Position numbers and translations under genes: made by a program. From an uncultured Oscillospiraceae bacterium (lineage in GTDB: Bacteria > Bacillota > Clostridia > Oscillospirales > Oscillospiraceae): 5,408 nt of DNA. This document shows positions 1 through 5,393 of the stretch, one piece after another. The stretch is from assembly GCA_934661735.1 (NCBI GenBank), contig CAKUJN010000115.1:1-5408 (forward strand), written 5' to 3'. Within the stretch, counting starts at the first letter, position 1; each line of letters opens with the position of its first letter. The notes below the pieces were generated by a model. It was not told the DNA's origin and ran no database searches. It saw nothing but the letters and a program-made list of their open reading frames with translations.

Positions 1-819
1 GTCGTGGCCATCGTCGCGCCGTCGTTCGTCGGCCAGTTCGGCAAGGACGTGACCGTGCCGAAATTCGTTGCCGCGATGAAGCAGCTGGGCTTTTCCGGCG
101 TGGAGGAGGTCGCAGTTGGCGCGGATATCTGCGCCATTGAGGAGGCGGACGATTATCTGAAAAAGGTTCCGGAGGAGCAGCGCTTTATGGCGACGTCCTG
201 CTGCCCGTCGTGGCGGATGATGGCGCGGCGGTTGTTCCCAGAGGAATCCGGCAACATCTCCATGACCTACACGCCGATGGTTTACACCGCGCGGCTGGTC
301 AAAAAGGAGCATCCGGCGTGCAAGGTTGTCTTTGTCGGGCCGTGTGCGGCGAAAAAGCTGGAGGCTATGCAGGACGATATCCGCACAGACGTTGATTTTG
401 TCCTGACATATGAGGAACTGATGGGCATTTTCGAGGCGAAGGAGATTGATTTCGCATCGATTCCCGACGGTGAGGATCTGCGCGCCGGAACCAGTGCCGG
501 ACGCGGCTTTGCCGTGGCGGGTGGCGTGGCCGATGCGGTTGCAAGGCTGATTGAAAAGGAGCATCCGGAGGCGGAGATCAAAACGCAGCGCGCCGACGGT
601 CTGCGTGAGTGCCGCAAGCTGCTGGCGCTGGCCAAGGCGGGAAAGCTGGACGGCTATCTTCTGGAGGGTATGGCGTGCCCAGGCGGCTGCGTTGCGGGCG
701 CGGGAACGGTCATCGCGGCCGACACGGCGACGAAAAAGCTGACGCAGCACATGGCGCAGGCGGAACGGAAGCTTTCGGATGAAAGCCCCTACAGCGATAT
801 GGCAGACCGGCTGGACTGA
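1..819 (+). CDS. [FeFe]-hydrogenase, H-cluster (large subunit C-terminal) domain, 5' partial
   Basis: This is the C-terminal catalytic part of an iron-only hydrogenase, the cytoplasmic enzyme that makes or oxidises H2 with ferredoxin-type electrons. The reading frame is open from base 1, and the GTG at 4 is an internal valine, so the true start and any N-terminal 4Fe-4S domains lie upstream. Counting from that valine, all three H-cluster motifs are present: TSCCPSW (64-70), GPCAAKKLE (112-120) and EGMACPGGC (221-229). They supply the four cluster cysteines (C67, C114, C225, C229), the proton-relay cysteine (C66) and the lysine K117 (Lys358 of Clostridium pasteurianum CpI). E47, D50 and S86 align roughly with the CpI proton-path residues. 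Glycine replaces the CpI methionine two residues before C114, as I recall for group B monomeric enzymes. No small-subunit domain follows; the protein ends about 40 residues after the last motif. The family call is very secure, the group B assignment less so. Confidence 0.95.
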   Translation, partial: VVAIVAPSFVGQFGKDVTVPKFVAAMKQLGFSGVEEVAVGADICAIEEADDYLKKVPEEQRFMATSCCPSWRMMARRLFPEESGNISMTYTPMVYTARLVKKEHPACKVVFVGPCAAKKLEAMQDDIRTDVDFVLTYEELMGIFEAKEIDFASIPDGEDLRAGTSAGRGFAVAGGVADAVARLIEKEHPEAEIKTQRADGLRECRKLLALAKAGKLDGYLLEGMACPGGCVAGAGTVIAADTATKKLTQHMAQAERKLSDESPYSDMADRLD

Positions 820-836
820 GAACAGAAAACGGACAA

Positions 837-871
837 AACGCGGCCGCAGGTCATTGACCTGCGGCCGCGTT
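837..871. terminator. Bidirectional hairpin terminator between convergent genes
   Basis: The arms 837-852 and 856-871 are perfectly complementary (16 bp, GC-rich core) around a 3-base ATT loop. The hairpin starts 17 bases after the hydrogenase stop and ends 9 bases before the stop of the convergent gene. On the - strand it is followed by a T-rich stretch (TTTTGTCCGTTTTCTG), and on the + strand only by the weaker TTCTGTT. It should therefore work better for the - strand gene, though it probably serves both. Confidence 0.8.
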
Positions 872-880
872 CTGTTCCGG

Positions 881-1300
881 TTATGGTGTGTCCATTGTGG
901 GGATCAGGATATTATCGGTGCCGTGCGCCTCGAATTCGGCGATGTAATCGTCCATGCGGGAAACCAGTTCGTCATAGTTTTCTCTGGATACCGGCTGATA
1001 GTCCATATCTCTGCGGGCAAGCTCCTCGGCGAGAATCTCATAAAAGACCGTGTCCTCATAGTCCATGATCGCCTCGTGGATGCCGCCGTCGGTAAAGGCT
1101 TTGGAGGGGACGTCGGCGCCCTCCCATTTTTCAACCAGTGCGGACATCCCCTCTTCACGGCAGAGCGCGAAGAGTTTGGATTCCACGTTATCGTAATCGT
1201 CGAAGCGGTCGTCACCGCGCGTGGAGTTCAAAATCCAATTGCCGATGTAGACCATGTCCAGAAGCCGCCGGAATTCTTTTTTTGTCAGTTCAATATGCAT
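881..1300 (-). CDS. Small acidic protein of unknown function (139 aa)
   Basis: I do not recognise a named family with confidence, although the N-terminus (LTKKEFRRLLDMVYIGNWIL) resembles uncharacterised short proteins of anaerobic Clostridia. The protein is strongly acidic, probably mostly helical and soluble, with no signal peptide, membrane segment or cysteine-pair metal motif. Residues 5-24 and 76-98 look like amphipathic helices rich in Glu, Asp, Tyr and Phe; 103-125 is probably another. The ATG at 1300-1298 is well supported by a GAGAGGAGG ribosome site 8 bases upstream and a good -10 box just beyond. It is transcribed alone, convergent with the hydrogenase and divergent from ddl. The gene is very likely real, because it has its own promoter, ribosome site and terminator. 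Confidence 0.85.
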   Translation of the reverse strand: MHIELTKKEFRRLLDMVYIGNWILNSTRGDDRFDDYDNVESKLFALCREEGMSALVEKWEGADVPSKAFTDGGIHEAIMDYEDTVFYEILAEELARRDMDYQPVSRENYDELVSRMDDYIAEFEAHGTDNILIPTMDTP

Positions 1301-1308
1301 ACCACGGG

Positions 1309-1317
1309 CCTCCTCTC
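1309..1317 (-). promoter_or_regulatory. Strong ribosome binding site for the 139-aa protein
   Basis: On the - strand the sequence reads GAGAGGAGG and ends 8 bases before the ATG at 1300. It fixes the start of this gene. It lies almost at the predicted transcript start, so the leader would be very short. Confidence 0.85.
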
Positions 1318-1323
1318 GGTATC

Positions 1324-1352
1324 ATTATATACACCCCGAGCGCGTTTTTCCA
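1324..1352 (-). promoter_or_regulatory. Predicted sigma-A promoter for the 139-aa protein
   Basis: Read on the - strand, a perfect TATAAT -10 box lies at 1329-1324. A 4-of-6 match to the -35 consensus (TGGAAA) sits at 1352-1347, with a 17-base spacer. Transcription would start near 1317, giving a leader of about 17 bases that is mostly the ribosome site. The -10 box is convincing, the -35 box weaker. Confidence 0.65.
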
Positions 1353-1353
1353 C

Positions 1354-1367
1354 TGTTAATTTTAACA
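1354..1367. repeat. 14-bp palindrome upstream of the -35 box (possible operator)
   Basis: TGTTAATTTTAACA has 6-base arms that are perfect inverted repeats around TT. It lies just upstream of the - strand gene's -35 box and about 70 bases upstream of the ddl promoter. The position suits a regulator or activator site, but AT-rich palindromes of this size also occur by chance. I do not match it to a named regulator. Confidence 0.35.
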
Positions 1368-1438
1368 AGCGTGGAAGCGCGGAAAACGGAGAAACAGGGA
1401 AAATGCGCGCCGGAGCACGAAATTCTGGAAAATAGTAC

Positions 1439-1467
1439 TTGTGTTCTGCGTGGTTTTGGCATATCAT
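1439..1467 (+). promoter_or_regulatory. Candidate promoter for the ddl operon, with overlapping dyad
   Basis: TTGTGT (1439-1444) and TATCAT (1462-1467) match the -35 box at 3 of 6 and the -10 box at 5 of 6 positions, with a 17-base spacer. Transcription would start near 1474 and leave a leader of about 57 bases before the TTG at 1531. The -10 box lies inside an inverted repeat, ATATC-ATAA-GATAT (1461-1474), flanked by TTTG and CAAA. Nothing else in the 230-base intergenic stretch makes a better + strand promoter. Confidence 0.45.
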
Positions 1468-1480
1468 AAGATATCAAACT

Positions 1481-1496
1481 GCGCACGCAGGTGCGC
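1481..1496 (+). other. Small hairpin in the ddl leader
   Basis: GCGCAC and GTGCGC pair perfectly over 6 bp around a GCAG loop, 22 bases upstream of the ddl ribosome site. No T-run follows, so it is not a terminator. It may only shape or stabilise the 5' end of the mRNA. Confidence 0.35.
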
Positions 1497-1518
1497 GCTG
1501 TTGAGCAATTTGAGAAAA

Positions 1519-1523
1519 GAGGA
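1519..1523 (+). promoter_or_regulatory. Ribosome binding site deciding the TTG start of ddl
   Basis: GAGGA, within AAGAGGA, lies 7 bases upstream of the TTG at 1531. The frame stays open back to 1441, but no earlier GTG or TTG has comparable spacing to a ribosome site. The 30 extra residues would also precede the conserved Ddl N-terminus. Confidence 0.75.
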
Positions 1524-1530
1524 CGTTACC

Positions 1531-2592
1531 TTGAAAAAACTCAGTGTCTGCATTCTGTTTGGCGGTATTTCGCCGGAGCATGAGGTTTCGCTGCGCTCGG
1601 CGGAATCGGTGCTGAACAACATCGACCAGACCAAATACAACGTTTTTCCGGTCGGCATTACCAAAGACGGCGACTGGATTCTGTTCGGCGGGAGCGACTA
1701 TGGCATGCTGCCAGCCGGAACGTGGCAGAATTGTGAGGGCAACCGGCGCGCGGCGATTTCGCCTGTGCACGGGCAGGGGCTGCTGAGCTTTGAAAACGAC
1801 TGCGTCGTGCGTGAGCGCATCGATGTGGTGTTCCCCGTCATGCACGGCGAGAACTGTGAGGACGGCGCGATTCAGGGGCTTCTGCAAATCGCAGGCATTC
1901 CCTATGTCGGCCCACACATTGCGGCCTCGGCGACCTGCATGGACAAGTCTATCACCAAGCTGATTGTGGACTACGCCGGCGTGCGGCAGGCCGCATGGCA
2001 GCTGGTGACGCGCGCAGCGTTTAACCGTGATGGGGAGGCGGCGCTGGATGCGGCGGAGTCGCGCTTTGCCTATCCCATGTTTGTAAAGCCGGCCGGCACC
2101 GGCTCGTCCGTCGGCGTCACCAAGGCAAAGGACCGCGAATCGCTGCGCGAGGCACTGAAGCTGGCGTTGAGCTATGACACCAGAGCACTGATCGAGGAGT
2201 TTATCGACGGGCAGGAGGTCGAGGTGGCTGTGCTGGGCAACGATAGTCCGTTTGCCTCCGTCTGCGGTGAAATTGACTCCGGCGCGGATTTCTATGACTA
2301 TGAGGCCAAATATATTTCCAGCACCTCGCAGCTGTATATTCCCGCGCGGCTTGACGAGCAGACGGCGGAAAACGTGCGCGATCTGGCGGTGAAGATCTAT
2401 CTGGCCATGGGCTGCCGCGGGCTTTCGCGTGTGGATTTCTTTGTAAAGCATGACGGCGAGGTCGTGTTCAATGAGATCAACACCATGCCTGGCTTTACCT
2501 CCATTTCCATGTATCCCAAGCTGTTCGAGGCGAGCGGCATTCCCTACAGCGAGCTGATCGACAACCTGATCGCGCTGGCGCTGGACGAGTAG
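1531..2592 (+). CDS. ddl: D-alanine--D-alanine ligase
   Basis: This enzyme joins two D-alanines with ATP in the cytoplasm, making the dipeptide that MurF adds to the peptidoglycan precursor. From the TTG start the protein has 353 residues, normal for the family. It shows the N-terminal GGISPEHEVS (11-20), the central HGENCEDG (105-112), the ATP-grasp loop KPAGTGSSVGV (186-196), EEFIDGQEVE (222-231) and the metal-binding end (R300, D302, FNEINTMPG at 313-321). The omega loop FYDYEAKY (254-261) keeps the Lys-Tyr pair of E. coli DdlB. This fits a D-Ala-D-Ala ligase rather than a VanA-type D-lactate or VanC-type D-serine ligase. Cysteine occupies the usual glycine position in HGxxGEDG. It is the first gene of a five-gene run and stops 5 bases before the DUF1934 gene. 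Confidence 0.95.
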   Translation: MKKLSVCILFGGISPEHEVSLRSAESVLNNIDQTKYNVFPVGITKDGDWILFGGSDYGMLPAGTWQNCEGNRRAAISPVHGQGLLSFENDCVVRERIDVVFPVMHGENCEDGAIQGLLQIAGIPYVGPHIAASATCMDKSITKLIVDYAGVRQAAWQLVTRAAFNRDGEAALDAAESRFAYPMFVKPAGTGSSVGVTKAKDRESLREALKLALSYDTRALIEEFIDGQEVEVAVLGNDSPFASVCGEIDSGADFYDYEAKYISSTSQLYIPARLDEQTAENVRDLAVKIYLAMGCRGLSRVDFFVKHDGEVVFNEINTMPGFTSISMYPKLFEASGIPYSELIDNLIALALDE

Positions 2593-2597
2593 GCGCG

Positions 2598-3041
2598 ATG
2601 GAGAGACCTGTGCTGATTTCCATCGCCGGTACGCAGCGCATACCCGACGAGCGGCCGGAGACGATTGAGCTGGTCACGCAGGGGCGCTACCGCTATGAGC
2701 CTGGGCTTGCCACGATTTCCTATACGGAAAGCGAGTTGACCGGCCTGCGCGGCGTGCAGAGCGTGTTTACCATCGACGAAAACGCGAAAAAGGCCGTCCT
2801 GTGCCGGACCGGTCCGCTCAATTCCACTATGACCTTTGTGGTGGGGCAGACGGATGAGTCGCTGTACGACATGGGCTTCGGCGGGCTGCTGATCCGCGTG
2901 TGTGCGACCAGAATGACCACGCTTTTTAACGAGCGCGGCGGTATTTTCGATCTGGAATACACAATTGAGATCGAGGGCAGTGTTTCCGGAACCAACTGCT
3001 ATCATATCGAGGTGCGGCCGCTGAACGGGGCTGCCGGATAA
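2598..3041 (+). CDS. DUF1934 family beta-barrel protein (YwiB-like)
   Basis: This is a 147-residue soluble protein of the DUF1934 family, predicted to form a small calycin-like beta-barrel; no biochemical role is established. Family features include the early LVTQGRYRYEPG stretch (25-36), the hallmark SYTESELTGL (41-50), RTGPLNSTMTF (70-80), YDMGFGGL (90-97) and GGIFDLEYTIE (114-124). The length is typical of the family and there is no signal peptide. The ATG lies 5 bases after the ddl stop. Only a weak ribosome site is visible (TAGG, overlapping that stop), so translation is probably coupled to ddl. Its TAA stop overlaps an out-of-frame ATG and lies 4 bases before the next gene's start. The related B. 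subtilis ywiB sits, as I recall, next to argS; here the partner is a cell-wall gene. Confidence 0.88.
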   Translation: MERPVLISIAGTQRIPDERPETIELVTQGRYRYEPGLATISYTESELTGLRGVQSVFTIDENAKKAVLCRTGPLNSTMTFVVGQTDESLYDMGFGGLLIRVCATRMTTLFNERGGIFDLEYTIEIEGSVSGTNCYHIEVRPLNGAAG

Positions 3042-3045
3042 TGCA

Positions 3046-3780
3046 TTGGACGAATCGCTGGGCATTTCCTACGCCATCCTCCCAGGCGACCCAGGACGGC
3101 TCGACCGGATTGCACCGTATCTGGACGATGTGCGGGAGCTTGCGTTCAACCGTGAATTCCGAAGCCTGTGCGGGAGCTATCAGGGCGTGCGCGTGCTGGC
3201 GCTGTCAACCGGCATCGGCGGATCGTCGGCAGGCATCGCAGTGGAGGAACTGCACAACATCGGCGTGACGGCCGCCATCCGTATCGGCTCGTGCGGCGCG
3301 CTGCAAAAGGGCATTGCGCTGGGCGATCTGATTCTGGCCGAGGGCGCCATCCGCGACGACGGCGCGTCGAAGGCATATGTGGACGTGCGGTTTCCGGCTG
3401 TGGCGGACCATACGCTGTTGCAGCTGTGTCTGGAAAGCGCCGCGGCGCTGGGCTGCCGGACACATACCGGCATTGTGCACAGCCATGAGAGCTTCTACCA
3501 TGAGGAAAACGAGGCCGAAAGCGCCTACTGGTCGAAAAAAGGCGCGCTGGGTGCAGATATGGAGACCGCGGCGCTGTTTACCATCGGCCGCCTGCGCGGA
3601 ATGAAGGCGGCGTCGATTCTGAATAACGTTGTCGTCTGGGGCGGGGACACGGCCGACGCCATCGGCGGCTATGCGGACGGAGAAAGCCTGACGGCAAAGG
3701 GTGAGTGCGATGAAATCCTGACGGCGCTGGGCGCGTTTGTCCGGCTGGAGGCCATGCGGAACGGAGGAGAGCAGAAATGA
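3046..3780 (+). CDS. Uridine-phosphorylase-like nucleoside phosphorylase
   Basis: This is a member of the PNP/UDP phosphorylase family, which splits a nucleoside with phosphate into a free base and (deoxy)ribose-1-phosphate. Phosphate-site motifs are intact: GDPGR (14-18), the NREF arginine R36 that reaches the partner subunit, and RIGSCGA (79-85). STGIGG (54-59) and the ribose-binding DMET (171-174) are also present. The closest pattern is E. coli uridine phosphorylase, but its uracil-binding Gln166 and Arg168 align with E154 and E156 in FYHEENE. Arg223 also appears to be lost. The natural base is therefore unclear. The N-terminus is about 12 residues shorter than E. coli Udp and lacks the equivalent of His8. 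An in-frame stop at 3022 makes the TTG at 3046 the earliest ordinary start, with no clear ribosome site. The gene overlaps the next by ATGA. Confidence 0.88.
   Translation: MDESLGISYAILPGDPGRLDRIAPYLDDVRELAFNREFRSLCGSYQGVRVLALSTGIGGSSAGIAVEELHNIGVTAAIRIGSCGALQKGIALGDLILAEGAIRDDGASKAYVDVRFPAVADHTLLQLCLESAAALGCRTHTGIVHSHESFYHEENEAESAYWSKKGALGADMETAALFTIGRLRGMKAASILNNVVVWGGDTADAIGGYADGESLTAKGECDEILTALGAFVRLEAMRNGGEQK
3763..3769 (+). promoter_or_regulatory. Ribosome binding site inside the phosphorylase 3' end
   Basis: GGAGGAG lies 7 bases before the ATG at 3777, inside the last codons of the phosphorylase. It is the strongest ribosome site in the operon, so the oxidoreductase can initiate on its own as well as by ATGA coupling. 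Confidence 0.85.
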
Positions 3781-4361
3781 AACAGGCGCTGATTGTAGAC
3801 TGCTGTATCCGCGGTGAAGAATCCAGAACGCGGCAGCTGCTCGACGCGTTCTGTGCGTCGCTCGACGATGAATATGTACAGACACGGCTGGATTTGCAGG
3901 CGGAGAATCTGCGCTATTTTACGCAGGACTATCTGGATGAGCGGCAGAAGCTTCTGGAAAAGGGCGAGCTGACGCATCCGCGCTTTCGCTATGCACATCA
4001 GTTCGCGCAGGCCGATCTGATTGTGATTGCCGCGCCGTTCTGGGATCTGAGCTTTCCGGCGCTTTTGAAGGTATACATTGAGCAGATTTCACTGGACGGC
4101 ATTACATTTACGACGGAGACCGGCGCGCTGACTGGCAGCTGCCGCGCCGAGCGGCTGGTGTTCCTGACGACGCGCGGCGGGTTCTATACCGGCGATGCGC
4201 AGGAAATGGGAAGCCGCTATCTGGACGCGCTGCACACGTTTTTCGGTATCGGCGCCTACAGCTGTATCGCTGTCGACGGCATGGACGTGCAGGGCTTTGA
4301 CGGCAAAGCGTCGCTGGAGTGCGCGAAGCACGCGGCGGCGGAGCTTGCCGCATCACTGTGA
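3777..4361 (+). CDS. Flavodoxin-fold NAD(P)H oxidoreductase (AzoR/quinone reductase-like)
   Basis: This is a 194-residue member of the Flavodoxin_2 family (NAD(P)H:quinone reductase, azoreductase AcpD/AzoR), cytoplasmic FMN enzymes that pass two electrons from NAD(P)H to quinones, azo compounds or similar acceptors. Strand beta-1 plus a phosphate-loop region is at 3-18 (LIVDCCIRGEESRT). ADLIVIAAPFWDLSFP (79-94) corresponds to the AzoR stretch around its MYNF FMN contacts. TTRGGFYTG (131-139) matches the SRGG flavin loop. A double cysteine at 9-10 replaces the usual serine-rich start of the FMN phosphate loop. The length is typical, with no transit or membrane segment. The physiological acceptor cannot be read from sequence. 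The gene overlaps the phosphorylase by 4 bases and ends 12 bases before the sugar kinase. Confidence 0.85.
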   Translation: MKQALIVDCCIRGEESRTRQLLDAFCASLDDEYVQTRLDLQAENLRYFTQDYLDERQKLLEKGELTHPRFRYAHQFAQADLIVIAAPFWDLSFPALLKVYIEQISLDGITFTTETGALTGSCRAERLVFLTTRGGFYTGDAQEMGSRYLDALHTFFGIGAYSCIAVDGMDVQGFDGKASLECAKHAAAELAASL

Positions 4362-4373
4362 CGGAGCTGTGAA

Positions 4374-5294
4374 ATGATCTATACCGTAACGACAAATCCG
4401 AATATTGACTATTATATGACGCTTTCGCGCGCGCCGGAGTTTGGCACGATCAACCGCGCGGCGCGCGAGTGCTGCTTCCCAGGCGGAAAGGGCGTCAATG
4501 TATCCATCATGCTCACACGCCTTGGCGTGCCGTCGTGCGCGCTGGGCTTTACGGCGGGGTATGTCGGAAGAATGCTGGAGGATATGCTGCGTGGAGAGGG
4601 CTGTGAATGCGGCTTTGTGCGGCTTGCCGAGGGAGAGACGCGCATCAACGTAAAGCTCACAGGACGGGATGAAACGGCGTTCAACGGCCGCGGGCCGGAT
4701 GTGGATGCCGCCGCGGCGCAGCGGCTTCTGGACAGGCTGGACGCGCTTTGTGCGGACGATGTGCTGGTACTCAGCGGCAACGTGCAGGGCGGTGCGGACG
4801 GACTGTTTTCGGCTGCGATGGAAAAGGCAAACGTGTCCGGTGCGGCGCTTGTGGTTGACACCGAGGGCGGGGCGCTTCGCGGCGCGCTGCGTTTTCGCCC
4901 GCTGCTGATCAAGCCGAACCGCGAGGAGCTGAGTGCTCTGATGGGCCGGCCGCTTGACGGCACGGCATCTGTTGCGGCTGCCGCGCGTGAGTTGCAGGCA
5001 GAGGGCGCGCGGAACGTGCTGGTGTCCATGGGCGCGGACGGCGCGCTGCTTTTCAGTGAGGACGGCATGTGCCGTCTGGCGCGGACGGCCGCGCAGGGGA
5101 CGGTTGTATCGACCGTTGGCGCGGGCGACAGCATGGTTGCGGGATATCTGGCGGGGCTTGCGCAGACAGGTACCGCTGAAGCGGCGCTGCGCCTTGGCAC
5201 CGCGGCGGGAACCGCCACGGCGTTCAGTCCGGTTCTGGCACCGCGGGAGACCGTGGAGCGGCTTCTGCTGCAGATTGAGATTCAGACGCTTTGA
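4374..5294 (+). CDS. fruK: PfkB-family sugar kinase, 1-phosphofructokinase-like
   Basis: The best match is 1-phosphofructokinase, which converts fructose-1-phosphate and ATP to fructose-1,6-bisphosphate in the cytoplasm. At 306 residues it has the family length. Visible features are MIYTVTTNPNID (1-12) with the substrate aspartate D12, the glycine-rich PGGKGVNVS signature (36-44), TRINVK (89-94), KPNREEL (180-186) and SMGADGAL (218-225). The anion-hole and catalytic-base motif STVGAGDSMVAG is at 246-257, with base D252. The 134-140 stretch SGNVQGG departs from the usual SGSLPxG. GGAG (4363-4366) lies 7 bases before the ATG. It is the last gene of the run, 7 bases before the terminator. No fructose PTS gene or FruR-type regulator is adjacent, so a tagatose-6-phosphate or other sugar-phosphate kinase remains possible; the gene symbol is a best guess. 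Confidence 0.82.
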   Translation: MIYTVTTNPNIDYYMTLSRAPEFGTINRAARECCFPGGKGVNVSIMLTRLGVPSCALGFTAGYVGRMLEDMLRGEGCECGFVRLAEGETRINVKLTGRDETAFNGRGPDVDAAAAQRLLDRLDALCADDVLVLSGNVQGGADGLFSAAMEKANVSGAALVVDTEGGALRGALRFRPLLIKPNREELSALMGRPLDGTASVAAAARELQAEGARNVLVSMGADGALLFSEDGMCRLARTAAQGTVVSTVGAGDSMVAGYLAGLAQTGTAEAALRLGTAAGTATAFSPVLAPRETVERLLLQIEIQTL

Positions 5295-5300
5295 GACAGA

Positions 5301-5336
5301 AAACACTCCGTATGGCGGGCCATACGGAGTGTTTTT
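5301..5336 (+). terminator. Rho-independent terminator of the ddl-fruK operon
   Basis: The arms 5301-5315 and 5320-5334 pair perfectly over 15 bp around a CGGG loop, and the right arm runs into TTTTT (5332-5336). It begins 7 bases after the kinase stop. The A-run on the left arm gives a T-rich tail on the opposite strand too, so it may also stop transcripts from the right. Confidence 0.93.
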
Positions 5337-5347
5337 GTATAAAGAAA

Positions 5348-5368
5348 ACCACCGGCAAAGCCGGTGGT
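5348..5368 (-). terminator. Second hairpin terminator, best oriented for a - strand gene
   Basis: ACCACCGGC (5348-5356) and GCCGGTGGT (5360-5368) pair perfectly around an AAA loop. Read on the - strand, the hairpin is followed by TTTCTTTATAC; on the + strand it is followed by ACCAAAAAGC with no T-run. It therefore probably ends a convergent gene whose coding part lies beyond the right edge. Repeat-element origin is also possible. Confidence 0.65.
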
Positions 5369-5373
5369 ACCAA

Positions 5374-5393
5374 AAAGCTTTAGCTATGCATAG
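5374..5393. repeat. Two adjacent short palindromes at the right edge
   Basis: AAAGCTTT (5374-5381) and CTATGCATAG (5384-5393) are perfect palindromes only 2 bases apart, just outside the second hairpin. AGCT occurs in both copies of the flanking sequence. Their purpose is unknown; a protein site, the end of a small repeat element or chance are all possible. Confidence 0.3.

Noticed and set aside
779..1435. Plus-strand open frame covering the acidic-protein gene and the intergenic region
   Set aside because: It overlaps the hydrogenase end, runs through a terminator hairpin and is antisense to a gene with its own promoter, ribosome site and terminator.
1441..1530. N-terminal extension of ddl back to the GTG at 1441
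   Set aside because: The 30 added residues precede the conserved Ddl N-terminus, overlap the predicted promoter and lack a ribosome site; the TTG at 1531 has one at good spacing.
1474..1530. Riboswitch or attenuator in the ddl leader
   Set aside because: The leader is only about 57 bases with a single 6-bp hairpin, no T-run and no recognisable aptamer core.
1474..2451. Long open frame on the - strand opposite ddl (about 325 codons)
   Set aside because: It lies wholly within the coding and leader region of ddl, has no ribosome site or motif, and shows the composition of a shadow frame.
1531..2592. Vancomycin-resistance type ligase (VanA/VanC-like)
   Set aside because: The omega loop keeps the YEAKY pattern of D-Ala-D-Ala ligases, and no vanH, vanX or vanT gene is adjacent.
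3041..3268. Frame starting at the ATG that overlaps the DUF1934 stop
   Set aside because: Its translation (MHWTNRWAFPT and on) matches nothing and runs across the phosphorylase's phosphate-site motifs in another frame. It matters only as a hint about the phosphorylase start.
4353..5306. Long open frame on the - strand opposite the sugar kinase (about 317 codons)
   Set aside because: It is antisense to a clearly recognised PfkB kinase, begins with GTG inside the terminator hairpin, and its translation is arginine-rich with no family motif. It follows from GC-rich codon bias.
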